Positions 26,747 to 34,849 of a DNA stretch of 64,000 nucleotides are shown here, one piece after another. The notes beneath the pieces are model-generated. The model searched no databases. It saw only the letters and a program-made list of their open reading frames with translations, and was not told the origin of the DNA. Source of the DNA: Bacillota bacterium (GTDB taxonomy: Bacteria; Bacillota; Clostridia; Lachnospirales; Lachnospiraceae). Where the stretch lies: assembly GCA_023407575.1 (NCBI GenBank), contig JAEYLX010000026.1, positions 310,001 to 374,000 on the forward strand, written 5' to 3'. The position numbers and the translations under genes were made by a program. Position 1 is the first letter of the stretch, and each line of letters begins with the position of its first letter.

Positions 26747-27818
26747 TGCGAATAACTATGGAGCAATGTTGCAGACATGGGCATTGCAGAAGGTCTTAAA
26801 GAATTATGGAGTGGATACAGGTGTCATTCATTATCACCCAAGGGTTATCGATAGACTTTATGATCCACTAGGCAATGCAAAAGGTGTAAGAAGATATTTT
26901 AAAAAATTAAATTTATATATTATAAATCGCAAAAGTCTAACCAGATATAATAAGTTTATTAAGTTTTCGAGAAAGAATTTAAATCTCATTGGAGATTTTA
27001 GAAGTTACACAGAAATTGAGCCCGCTAATCTAAACCTGGATGCTTATATTGTTGGCAGTGATCAGGTTTGGAATCCACATCATATCGGTGGTTTTAATCC
27101 GGCGTATTTTCTTAATTTCGTAGAACCAGGGAAAAAGAAGATTTCTTATGCGGCTAGCGTAGGAAGTGACTATATTTTACCCAAGTTTAAAGAGAATATC
27201 AGCAATGCATTATCTACATTTACTGCAATTTCAGTAAGAGAAAGTACAATTCAGCCTGCAATACAGGAGCTGACAACTTTGCCGGTAAACGTAGTACTAG
27301 ATCCTACCATGCTTTTAGAGAAAAAGGACTATGAAGAGATTAAAGTTAAGAGTCAAATCAAAGAACCCTATATACTGGTCTATATGATGGAGAAAAATCC
27401 ACAAGTAATATCTCTTGCCAATAAAATCTCTATTGCGCTTGGATTACCAACGATACAAAGGAGACCTACGAAAGGTCTTACCAATCAGCTTCCACCCTAT
27501 TATACAGAAGATACAGGTGAATTTCTCGGTTTGATTGAAGGAGCAGAGCTTGTTATTACAAATTCCTTCCATGCATCGGTATTTTCCATCCTCTATGAAA
27601 AACCGTTCGTATCCATGTTGCACTCCGATACGGGGAGCAGAACGAGTGACCTTTTGAAACAGCTTGGACTTGAGTCGCATCTACTTTATAGTATTAAAGA
27701 GTTCAAGGAATTTTCAATGTTTAAGATTGAGGAACCGGAAAAGGTTCGCGAAAGACTTAATCTACTAAAGCAATCCTCTTTAAAATTCCTTGAGGAAAGC
27801 TTAGAACTATCAAAGTAA
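26718..27818 (+). CDS. Polysaccharide pyruvyl transferase family protein
   Basis: A 366-residue protein with the PS_pyruv_trans fold: KVGVITFHNANNYGAMLQTWA at the N-terminus, DAYIVGSDQVWNP near residue 112, SYAASVG, and VITNSFHASVFSILYEKPFV in the second half. Members add pyruvyl ketals to wall polysaccharides or act as related transferases. The gene overlaps the fusion gene by 29 bp and its perfect GGAGGTGA site lies inside that gene, so the two are translated together. Pyruvylation would add negative charge and could create a binding site for S-layer-homology domains; that role is speculative here. Confidence 0.88.
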   Translation: MKVGVITFHNANNYGAMLQTWALQKVLKNYGVDTGVIHYHPRVIDRLYDPLGNAKGVRRYFKKLNLYIINRKSLTRYNKFIKFSRKNLNLIGDFRSYTEIEPANLNLDAYIVGSDQVWNPHHIGGFNPAYFLNFVEPGKKKISYAASVGSDYILPKFKENISNALSTFTAISVRESTIQPAIQELTTLPVNVVLDPTMLLEKKDYEEIKVKSQIKEPYILVYMMEKNPQVISLANKISIALGLPTIQRRPTKGLTNQLPPYYTEDTGEFLGLIEGAELVITNSFHASVFSILYEKPFVSMLHSDTGSRTSDLLKQLGLESHLLYSIKEFKEFSMFKIEEPEKVRERLNLLKQSSLKFLEESLELSK

Positions 27819-27943
27819 GAGGTTAAGTTTAGCAAAGCAGTTACATCATTAAACTTAACAACTTACTCACTTAGACTGATAGCTTTTTGGTAGATACCGG
27901 AAGGTTATCAGTCATAAAATTTTATATGAAAGTGAGGACAAAG

Positions 27944-30124
27944 ATGTTCTTCCAAAAATGGTTTTCCAAAAAAACACCAGTAGCAGTACAAAAGACAAAT
28001 CTTCAAAAGAAGACGAACTTACCAGAGAATGGTTGCTTATTAATTACAAATAAGAACCCAATACTAAAAATTACAATTACTGCAGAGGAAGAAGCGCAAG
28101 AAAACTTTATTGTTAAGGTAAATGGCAAGAATCTCTATAATGGGACCTTTGAAAAGGGATATTTAAAAGATGACTCGACAAATTTATATAACAAAGGGTC
28201 AAAAATACATCGCACGACAAAGTGGTTTCCTGTGCTTCCCGGTCAAGGTCAAAGTTTAGTTTTAAGCGGAACAGCACATAATCGCTCCACCTGGCAGTTC
28301 AAGACCAAGGATGAGACAATCCTAACCGATGTAGGAATTTCACAAAAGTATAATGTTATTACTGACGTTATGCAGGATAAAACAGTTTCAAAGGTAGACA
28401 TACCTGAGAATGCGGAATATGCAAGAGTCTTCTATGCAAATGTAGAAGATAATATACTGGATAACCGCCTTCAGATAGAATATGGAAAGATACTAACGAA
28501 CTATGTACCATTTCAAGAAGATAAAATTACATTGCCACGTTTATCAAAGGGTGCAATCATAACCTATAAAAATGGGGTGTGGAGCCTTCAGGAAACAAGT
28601 AATTCAGTTGGTTCCTTACTGGAGGGTACCGTATTGACAGTTGGCAATATTATTACCATTGATCCTAGAATCTGTACCATTGAAGAAGAAATACAAACCC
28701 CAAATAAAGACACTATCTATACAGGTTCCTACGGGGTTAGATGGAGCAGAAATGACAGTAATCCTGTATGTGAACGTATAGGAGATGCGAAAGGGCTTAC
28801 CTTTAATGCCCTGCACAATGATATTGACTTAACACCTTATGAAAATAGCTTTGATAGAATCTATCCCTGGTCCGACCTTAAGGTATGTGCAGTTAAGGTG
28901 GATAAGAGTGGGAAGCGTCAAATTAAGTATAGTAGTGAGCCTGACTTTAACAGAGACGGCAGTGATGGCAATGTTATGGTTGAAATACCAAAGTTTTATA
29001 GTAAGAGAGAAATCATTGACGACTTTGAGTATTTATGGATTAGTGCAACAGAGCAGGAGGGTTATATCCTTGATCCTTCCTTCCAGACCGATAAAGGAAT
29101 TATTGATAAAATTTACATTGGCGCGTATCACTCTCGAATGATTAATAAGCGAATTGAGAGTGTTAGCAATTCCTATCCTTTGATTAAAAAGTCCTTAAAG
29201 GATTTGCAGGAAATGGCTGCACATACCAATGGAATTATGCAGTGTGACCTGTTAGCAATTCTTACAATACAACGTCTCTATCTGGTGGAGACAGCAGTTT
29301 TAGATTCCCAGGCAATCTTTGCAGGAGAAGTACATTTACCGTATTTATTAAAGGACAAGTCCTGTTCCTTCTATGCTGCAAAATCTGAAGCAGCTACGAA
29401 TCAAATTGTTATTACTGATTCTAAGGTAACAAGAAGATTTTGCGTAGGTGATGCAGTTTCCATTTTAAGAAGCTGGGAGGAATATAGAAATCAACCTGAT
29501 ATCTTCCAAAGAGAGATAACTTCGATCAAAGAAGGAGAAAAGGGCACTTTAGTTGTAACCTTCACAGGAAAGCCAATGGATATTGTAGAGCGGGAAACAG
29601 GTTTAACCTGCCTTCCTTGTAAAAATGGCCTTACAGATCATATTGACTATAGCTCTGCCTCTGTTGGTACCTTAAGCGGGCATGTATCCTTTAAATACCG
29701 TGGTGTTGAGAACCTTTGGGGTAATGTATCTATTTTATTAGAAAATGCCTATGTGCAGGATTCACAGCTTTATGTGATATACCCAACAGGTGACACTCAC
29801 AAGATTAATTATCCAATTCCTGTTCAAAAGGTGGAATTATCGCCTCAAAAATTTGGTGAACCCACCAATATGGTAGTAAAACAGATGGGTTATGACAAAG
29901 ATTACCCATTAATGATGTTCCCATCTGAAATTGGCGGTGGAGCATCAACCTCCAGTTATTATTGTGATTCCTGGTATAACCTTGCAGAAGAAGGAACCGT
30001 CTATATTTTAACTTACGGCGGAGCTTGGGATAACAAAGCCTATGCCGGAGTGTTCAACTTTAGAGCAAGCTTTACCGATACAAAACGAATAGCATTTAAC
30101 GGGTCCAGGATTATGATTCGATAA
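27944..30124 (+). CDS. Large protein with phage-tail/CLec-like C-terminal region, unknown role
   Basis: A 726-residue protein with no signal peptide. Residues ~30-180 look like beta-rich carbohydrate- or tail-associated repeats (KVNGKNLYNGTF, GTAHNRSTWQF). From about residue 255 (YTGSYGVRWSRNDSNPVCERIGDAKGL) it resembles the domain found in phage tail fibres and in the C-type-lectin (FGE-sulfatase-like) group: IPKFY, IYIGAYHS, and a C-terminal GGAWDNKAYAGVFNF...SRIMIR ending. The start at 27944 follows GTGAGGA by 5 nt; the open frame extends to a TTG at 27887 without a ribosome binding site. It closes the glycopolymer cluster 125 bp after the pyruvyl transferase gene. It may be a surface-glycan-binding or phage-derived protein. 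The similarity is from memory of the family pattern and needs a structural search. Confidence 0.6.
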   Translation: MFFQKWFSKKTPVAVQKTNLQKKTNLPENGCLLITNKNPILKITITAEEEAQENFIVKVNGKNLYNGTFEKGYLKDDSTNLYNKGSKIHRTTKWFPVLPGQGQSLVLSGTAHNRSTWQFKTKDETILTDVGISQKYNVITDVMQDKTVSKVDIPENAEYARVFYANVEDNILDNRLQIEYGKILTNYVPFQEDKITLPRLSKGAIITYKNGVWSLQETSNSVGSLLEGTVLTVGNIITIDPRICTIEEEIQTPNKDTIYTGSYGVRWSRNDSNPVCERIGDAKGLTFNALHNDIDLTPYENSFDRIYPWSDLKVCAVKVDKSGKRQIKYSSEPDFNRDGSDGNVMVEIPKFYSKREIIDDFEYLWISATEQEGYILDPSFQTDKGIIDKIYIGAYHSRMINKRIESVSNSYPLIKKSLKDLQEMAAHTNGIMQCDLLAILTIQRLYLVETAVLDSQAIFAGEVHLPYLLKDKSCSFYAAKSEAATNQIVITDSKVTRRFCVGDAVSILRSWEEYRNQPDIFQREITSIKEGEKGTLVVTFTGKPMDIVERETGLTCLPCKNGLTDHIDYSSASVGTLSGHVSFKYRGVENLWGNVSILLENAYVQDSQLYVIYPTGDTHKINYPIPVQKVELSPQKFGEPTNMVVKQMGYDKDYPLMMFPSEIGGGASTSSYYCDSWYNLAEEGTVYILTYGGAWDNKAYAGVFNFRASFTDTKRIAFNGSRIMIR

Positions 30125-30153
30125 AATTGGATGAGTTTTATATTATAGGTTGC

Positions 30154-30309
30154 GAAAGAAAGGATATTACCTTCCCTCACACACAGATTGACAGACAGCT
30201 TGTCGATTTTGTATGCCAGTATCAAACAAAAATGTTTGCTCCTTGTCCTACAAAATCAACAAGCTGTCTGTCAAACAGTGCGTTTGGGGAAGGTAATATC
30301 CTTTCTTTC
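30154..30309. repeat. 156-bp palindromic fold-back element
   Basis: The outer arms GAAAGAAAGGATATTACC... (30154 on) and its exact mirror ending at 30309 pair over 22 bp. After a poorly paired stretch of about 13 nt, inner arms of 24-25 bp (TGACAGACAGCTTGT..., one mismatch) pair again. The apex carries a third small hairpin, CAAACA-AAAA-TGTTTG. It lies 29 bp after the stop of the CLec-like gene. It may end transcription, be a MITE, or be a recombination signal. Confidence 0.85.
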
Positions 30310-30317
30310 TTGGTATA

Positions 30318-30479
30318 GTCTATGATAAAAAGGCTGAAGAAAAAACAGAAGAAAAAGCTGAAGGAAAACTTCAAATTGAATTTAGCGAAACATTTGAGAA
30401 AAAGGGACGCTCGTTTAAGACGTATAGAGAAAGCTATAATTACTACAGTTACAAGCTTAAAAAGGCATGGTATATTTAA
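30318..30479 (+). pseudogene. Possible 3' remnant of a gene
   Basis: The frame through 30318-30479 reads as natural, charged protein (VYDKKAEEKTEEKAEGK, then KTYRESYNYYSYKLKKAWYI) and ends at TAA, but it has no start codon or ribosome binding site. Upstream it runs into a stop inside the palindrome. It could be the tail of a gene truncated when the palindrome or a deletion arose. A second overlapping frame (30322-30507, very Lys/Arg-rich) looks like a shadow of it. Confidence 0.35.
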
Positions 30480-30693
30480 GAGGATTTATAAAGATGGTGT
30501 TCTTTGATTTTAGTAAATGAAGTCATGGTAAAATTATGATATTTAATGTACCATTGAATAACAAAGGGTATGAAGTTCTAACTAATATATTTAGCTAAGA
30601 TAATATTATTAACTGTAGGAGGTAGTAGAGTGGTTAAATTGAGGATAAAAATTCATTTTGGTAATTGATTTGTTAATAGAAAGGATTATTTAA

Positions 30694-31107
30694 ATGAATA
30701 TTGAAGTTAAAGAAAATGTTATTCCTCGGCTAGAGGACTTGCTTTATTTATATAATAATGTGGGATGGAGCAATTATACGAAAAATCCGGATATGCTTTG
30801 GAAAGCGTATGAGAAATCCTTACTTGTTATAACAGCGTGGGAGGAAGATAGGTTAATTGGTGTTATTAGAGTAGTAGGAGATGGATATTCAATTATATAC
30901 ATACAGGATATTATTGTTCTAGAAGAATATCAGCATAAGGGGATTGGAGCTAAGCTTATGACGGAAGTGATGAATAAGTATTCCCAGGTCTATCAGAAGG
31001 TATTATTGACGGAGAATGAATCTAGGACGAGAGCTTTTTATGAAAAGATGGGGTTTGTGGCTAGTGATAAATATGGGTGCATATCCTTTGTGAAATTTAA
31101 CATGTAA
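30694..31107 (+). CDS. GNAT-family N-acetyltransferase
   Basis: A 137-residue acetyltransferase using acetyl-CoA. The core shows GWSNYTKNPDMLWKAYEKS, the strand IIYIQDIIVLEEYQHKGIG, where QHKGIG is the acetyl-CoA pyrophosphate loop, and TENESRTRAFYEKMGF near the end. This arrangement is common in small GNAT proteins of Firmicutes; the substrate is unknown. AGAAAGGA precedes the ATG. A second GNAT gene lies 83 bp downstream in the same direction. Confidence 0.9.
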   Translation: MNIEVKENVIPRLEDLLYLYNNVGWSNYTKNPDMLWKAYEKSLLVITAWEEDRLIGVIRVVGDGYSIIYIQDIIVLEEYQHKGIGAKLMTEVMNKYSQVYQKVLLTENESRTRAFYEKMGFVASDKYGCISFVKFNM

Positions 31108-31190
31108 AAAAACATTATAAAAAGAGTTGAGTTTATTGTTATCTAATTATAATTAAGGTGAGATACAGAATATTTGAAGGGAGGTATGGG

Positions 31191-31994
31191 ATGATAGACA
31201 AATACGAAAATCAAACGTTAGTAGAAATAGCAAAACTTCTGAAAGAAGATAAAGTAACTTTTTCAGTTCTATCAAGTATTTTAGCATTTCCTTGTAAGTT
31301 GATTATAACAGATCGTAAATATTTCATTATATGCTATACCTGCAGTCCATATCCTGTATGGATATGGACACACGATGATATTACGAACGAAGTTTATGAA
31401 AGTGTTTGTAGTATTATAAATAAGGAATTTGGCAAGGATGATAATTTCTTTTTTAATGTTAAATATAATTTTCTAGAATACCTAAAAACCAAGGATAAGG
31501 TGAATGAATGGTATGCAACAAAAAATATGCTCACCTATGATTGTCCCAACCCTAAGCCTCCTTCAAAGCAAGTGAGAGGGGCGATCTCTCTTGTAGCTGT
31601 GGAAGATTACGATATTGTTAGACAGTTTATAAAAGGGTTTTTTGAAGTGACATCTGAGCAGAATATAACGCAAGAAGAATTCGAAGAAATATCCCAATTC
31701 CATATTAATTCAGGCAATTTATATCTTTGGAAAGACGACTGCGGATTTGCTGTGGCCATGTGTGGTATTGAATTAGGTGATGAATTAGGTAAAGTTAAAT
31801 TAGTGTATACACCGCCAACAGCTAGAAGAAAAGGATATGCGTCAAGCTTAGTATATGAAGTGAGTTGTATGATTAAGGAAAAAGGGCTTATGCCTATACT
31901 ATATACGGATGGAGATTATAATGCTTCTAATGAATGTTATAAAGCAATCGGATACGTAGAACGAGGATGCTTATGTTCGATTACGAGAAAATAA
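31191..31994 (+). CDS. GNAT-family N-acetyltransferase with N-terminal extension
   Basis: A 267-residue protein. The N-terminal ~130 residues form a separate domain without a clear acetyl-CoA motif. The C-terminal half is a GNAT domain with VKLVYTPPTARRKGYASSL, where the ARRKGYA loop binds CoA, and LYTDGDYNASNECYKAIGY near the end. This layout is known from Firmicute acetyltransferases annotated only as GNAT. The ATG at 31191 follows GGGAGGT; the frame opens earlier, at a GTG (31158) with no ribosome binding site. The gene ends just before a bidirectional terminator. Confidence 0.87.
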   Translation: MIDKYENQTLVEIAKLLKEDKVTFSVLSSILAFPCKLIITDRKYFIICYTCSPYPVWIWTHDDITNEVYESVCSIINKEFGKDDNFFFNVKYNFLEYLKTKDKVNEWYATKNMLTYDCPNPKPPSKQVRGAISLVAVEDYDIVRQFIKGFFEVTSEQNITQEEFEEISQFHINSGNLYLWKDDCGFAVAMCGIELGDELGKVKLVYTPPTARRKGYASSLVYEVSCMIKEKGLMPILYTDGDYNASNECYKAIGYVERGCLCSITRK

Positions 31995-32009
31995 TGAAAA
32001 TATTTTAGA

Positions 32010-32075
32010 AAAAGCGTATATAATCATTTAGGGTTGAAGCAGAAACCCAGTTGATTATATACGCTTTTATTTTAG
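32010..32075. terminator. Bidirectional terminator between convergent genes
   Basis: AAAAGCGTATATAATCA and TGATTATATACGCTTTT form a 17-bp perfect stem with an inner GGGTT/AACCC hairpin. A-rich and T-rich flanks would serve both strands. It separates the acetyltransferase gene (+) from the LCP gene (-). Confidence 0.9.
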
Positions 32076-32101
32076 CTACTTTATAGCTTAGATATTTTCT
32101 T

Positions 32102-33124
32102 CTATTGAGTTCTTATACTTTCAATGTAATCGGAATATTCCTTAACGGTAGCACTTGGTACATAGTCCTTTACATCAAACAGATATTCGTGCAATTTAGT
32201 TACATTGGCGGCCAAATCTATCGGGAATACGAGGGACACCTTTTGATAGGTGTGAGCATCCTTTTCAAAAGGAAAACCTTCTTGACCAACAATGTCGTAG
32301 GAGAAAATGTCCTTAGCTAAGCCCAGGAGTTCGGTGCTGCTAAGATTAGTAGCAACTTGCGGGAACATTTCGTCAATAATATCATTAATTGTTCCGATGG
32401 AAGAGGATTTTGCTTTATCAAATATTTTTTGAACAACGATTCTCTGTCGCTCTGCACGCTTAAAATCACCGCCTGCAGTATATCGAATTCTAGCATAAGC
32501 AGTTGCCTGGGTTCCATTTACTTCTTGGGTCCCCGCAGTAGTAATCTTCTCTGCATTTGTACCATTAATTTTATTTAAGGATTTAATATAACCATTCAAA
32601 TACTTTAGCTCGTTCTCCTGGATATCTAAGGTGATGCCACCTAATAAATCCACTACATTTACGACCGCCAGAAAGTTAACTGTTACATATTCTCTGGCAT
32701 CTAAGTCAAAGTTTTTATTAATAGTTGTCAATGCCAGTGAATACCCGCCGTTAAAGTATGCTGCATTGATTTTTCTATAACCTAAGTCTGGAATGTTAGC
32801 ATAAGTGTCGCGATAGACAGATGCAAGTTTTATATCTTTCGTTTTATTATTGATGCTGGCTATTATAATGGTATCGCTATGGGTACTGTCCTTTAAGTAA
32901 TTCTGTCTGGAATCTACACCAAATAAAACAATATTACGAAAACCTTCCACTTGTTCAACATCATCATTTTTCTGAATTAAATGATCATCCTGATCAATAC
33001 GATTCAGCTTATTCATGGAAGTGTATACCTTGAAGCCAATTAAAATGAGTACCAGTATCAAAAGTTCTGCTATAAAGATACTAATAAGTTTGATACGTTT
33101 CTTTTTTTGCTTGCTTTTTGCCAT
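32102..33124 (-). CDS. LytR-CpsA-Psr (LCP) family wall-polymer ligase
   Basis: A 340-residue, single-helix membrane protein whose extracellular LCP domain transfers lipid-linked polymers onto peptidoglycan. The helix spans residues 12-31. The domain starts at RNIVLFGVDSRQNYLKDSTHSDT, followed by the Arg-rich LASVYRDTYANIPDLGYRKINAAYFNGG and ARIRYTAGGDFKRAERQR, which carry the conserved Asp and Arg residues of the phospholipid/metal site. It lies 44 bp downstream of the polyprenyl transferase gene on the same strand. Together they may begin and anchor the polymer assembled by the 18.9-30 kb cluster; this link is inferred. Confidence 0.93.
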   Translation of the reverse strand: MAKSKQKKKRIKLISIFIAELLILVLILIGFKVYTSMNKLNRIDQDDHLIQKNDDVEQVEGFRNIVLFGVDSRQNYLKDSTHSDTIIIASINNKTKDIKLASVYRDTYANIPDLGYRKINAAYFNGGYSLALTTINKNFDLDAREYVTVNFLAVVNVVDLLGGITLDIQENELKYLNGYIKSLNKINGTNAEKITTAGTQEVNGTQATAYARIRYTAGGDFKRAERQRIVVQKIFDKAKSSSIGTINDIIDEMFPQVATNLSSTELLGLAKDIFSYDIVGQEGFPFEKDAHTYQKVSLVFPIDLAANVTKLHEYLFDVKDYVPSATVKEYSDYIESIRTQ

Positions 33125-33168
33125 GAGTACTTAATACCTTGCCTTTCTGGTGAAAATCATTCGTATTT

Positions 33169-34599
33169 CTAATAAGCATTTTTGTTAATAAAGCCTTTAA
33201 AAAAGGTCAGGAACAAAATCTTAAAATCTAGAAATAGTGTCCAATGTTCAATATAAAATAAATCATGATCAATACGCTTGCGGATAGAAGTGTCACCCCT
33301 AAAACCGTTAATCTGTGCCCAACCGGTAAGACCGGGAGATACTTGGTGCTTAATCATATAGCGAGGAATTTCTTCTTTAAATTTATCAACAAAGAAGGGA
33401 CGTTCCGGTCTTGGTCCAACGAGGCTCATTTCACCTTTAAGAACATTAAAGAGTTGAGGGAGTTCGTCAATGCTTGTCTTACGGATGAACTTTCCAATTC
33501 CGGTTACACGTGGATCACGGTAGGTTGTCCAAGCTTTCTTTTCCTCTTTATCTTGTTGTACCTCCATTGAGCGGAATTTATACATTTTAAATTCTTTATT
33601 ATGCTTTCCGATACGTTGCTGTGTAAAGATAACTGGTCCAGGAGAGGACAACTTAATTAATAAGGTTACTAGGAGCATTGGAATGGAAAAAAGAATAAGA
33701 GCTACCGTTGCACCAAACACATCTACAGCTCGTTTCAATATTCGATTATGAGTATTGCTTAATGGAATATTTCTAATATTTATCACAGGTAGTCCGAAGA
33801 GATCTTCTGTTAAAGGTTCTGTAGGAATAATTTTATGATAATCGGGTATAAATTTAGTGTGCACACCTGATTTTTCACAGATAGAAACAATGCTTTCCAG
33901 TTTTCTGTATTCTTTTAAACTTAAAGTAATTGCAATTTCATCCAAATCCATTTTTGACAGAAAAGCATCTAGATGAGTTATACTACCTATTACAGGGACT
34001 TTTTTATACATAGTTCCTACTTCGATGGTATCATCTAATATTCCATGAATATAGTATCCCCATTGTGGGTTAGCAAATATACGGTCAATATAAGCTTCCG
34101 CAGAATGACCATATCCCACCAGAAGAACATGTTTTAAATTATAACCTTTTCTTCTCACAGAACGCAAAATCTGATTAATAGCCATTCTTGATGCAATGCT
34201 AAGGGTTGTATTAATCATAAAAAATAAACCAAGAAATTTTCTTGAAAGCATCTTATCATCGATTCCTTGCGTAAAATATAATACTGTACTATAAAAGGCA
34301 ATACCAATAATATTAGCTGTAAGAATATTTAAAATTTCAGACCATCTGGTTCGTCCACGTTTTGGCGTATATAATTTAAAACTATAATAAACAATCAAAT
34401 AGATTGGAAAAGCCAGAATAGACCTTTCTGCAGATTCGTCCAAATGAAAATATTTTTCGTCAACACCTAATGTAAAAAAAGAAAAATATTTTAGAACATA
34501 AAAACGCATTACAAATGTAAGTAAAAATGCTATAATAATTAAAATTGCATCCAATAAAAATTGTAATCTATTAAACATTTTTTGATTGTCTTTTATCAT
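33169..34599 (-). CDS. Undecaprenyl-phosphate sugar-1-phosphate transferase (WbaP/CpsE-like)
   Basis: A 476-residue polyprenyl glycosylphosphotransferase that starts glycopolymer synthesis by putting a hexose 1-phosphate on undecaprenyl phosphate. About four N-terminal helices lie in residues 10-125, then a Rossmann-like domain (LLVGYGHSAEAYIDRIF), a fifth membrane segment near residue 290 (ATVALILFSIPMLLVTLLI), and the catalytic domain with FTQQRIGKHNKEFKMYKFRS, TSIDELPQLFNVLKGEMSLVGPRPE and PGLTGWAQINGFRG. The sugar (glucose, galactose or an amino sugar) cannot be told. It is divergent from the HtrA gene. Confidence 0.94.
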   Translation of the reverse strand: MIKDNQKMFNRLQFLLDAILIIIAFLLTFVMRFYVLKYFSFFTLGVDEKYFHLDESAERSILAFPIYLIVYYSFKLYTPKRGRTRWSEILNILTANIIGIAFYSTVLYFTQGIDDKMLSRKFLGLFFMINTTLSIASRMAINQILRSVRRKGYNLKHVLLVGYGHSAEAYIDRIFANPQWGYYIHGILDDTIEVGTMYKKVPVIGSITHLDAFLSKMDLDEIAITLSLKEYRKLESIVSICEKSGVHTKFIPDYHKIIPTEPLTEDLFGLPVINIRNIPLSNTHNRILKRAVDVFGATVALILFSIPMLLVTLLIKLSSPGPVIFTQQRIGKHNKEFKMYKFRSMEVQQDKEEKKAWTTYRDPRVTGIGKFIRKTSIDELPQLFNVLKGEMSLVGPRPERPFFVDKFKEEIPRYMIKHQVSPGLTGWAQINGFRGDTSIRKRIDHDLFYIEHWTLFLDFKILFLTFFKGFINKNAY

Positions 34600-34849
34600 A
34601 AAGGACTCCTATTTTTAAATTAATTTACGAATTATAGTTGTTTGGATATGTAGCTACTGATTAGCATAAATATAATACATAGTTACCTAGAATTCAACAA
34701 TAATATTTTTGTGTAAGGCAGTATGTGGTATTTTTAAAGCTGTTTTTCATAAATTCTTAGTAATATTTTCACATTCTATTCACAAACTCCTGTTACACTA
34801 TAGTCCATAAGATATCAATAACAATGTTTCCTACGAAAGGAGAATTTAT

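Noticed and set aside
27944..30309. Complete diversity-generating retroelement
   Set aside because: No reverse transcriptase, accessory gene or template repeat is present in the window; only the target-like C-terminus and a hairpin are seen.
30127..30318. Open frame across the palindrome
   Set aside because: It is made almost wholly of the inverted-repeat arms and has no ribosome binding site.
30322..30507. Lys/Arg-rich open frame of 61 codons
   Set aside because: It overlaps a more protein-like frame at 30318-30479, has no ribosome binding site, and its composition is that of an out-of-frame A-rich stretch.
30630..30668. Short GTG-started frame after GGAGG (12 residues)
   Set aside because: Too short and without family or context; possibly a remnant, but there is no support.
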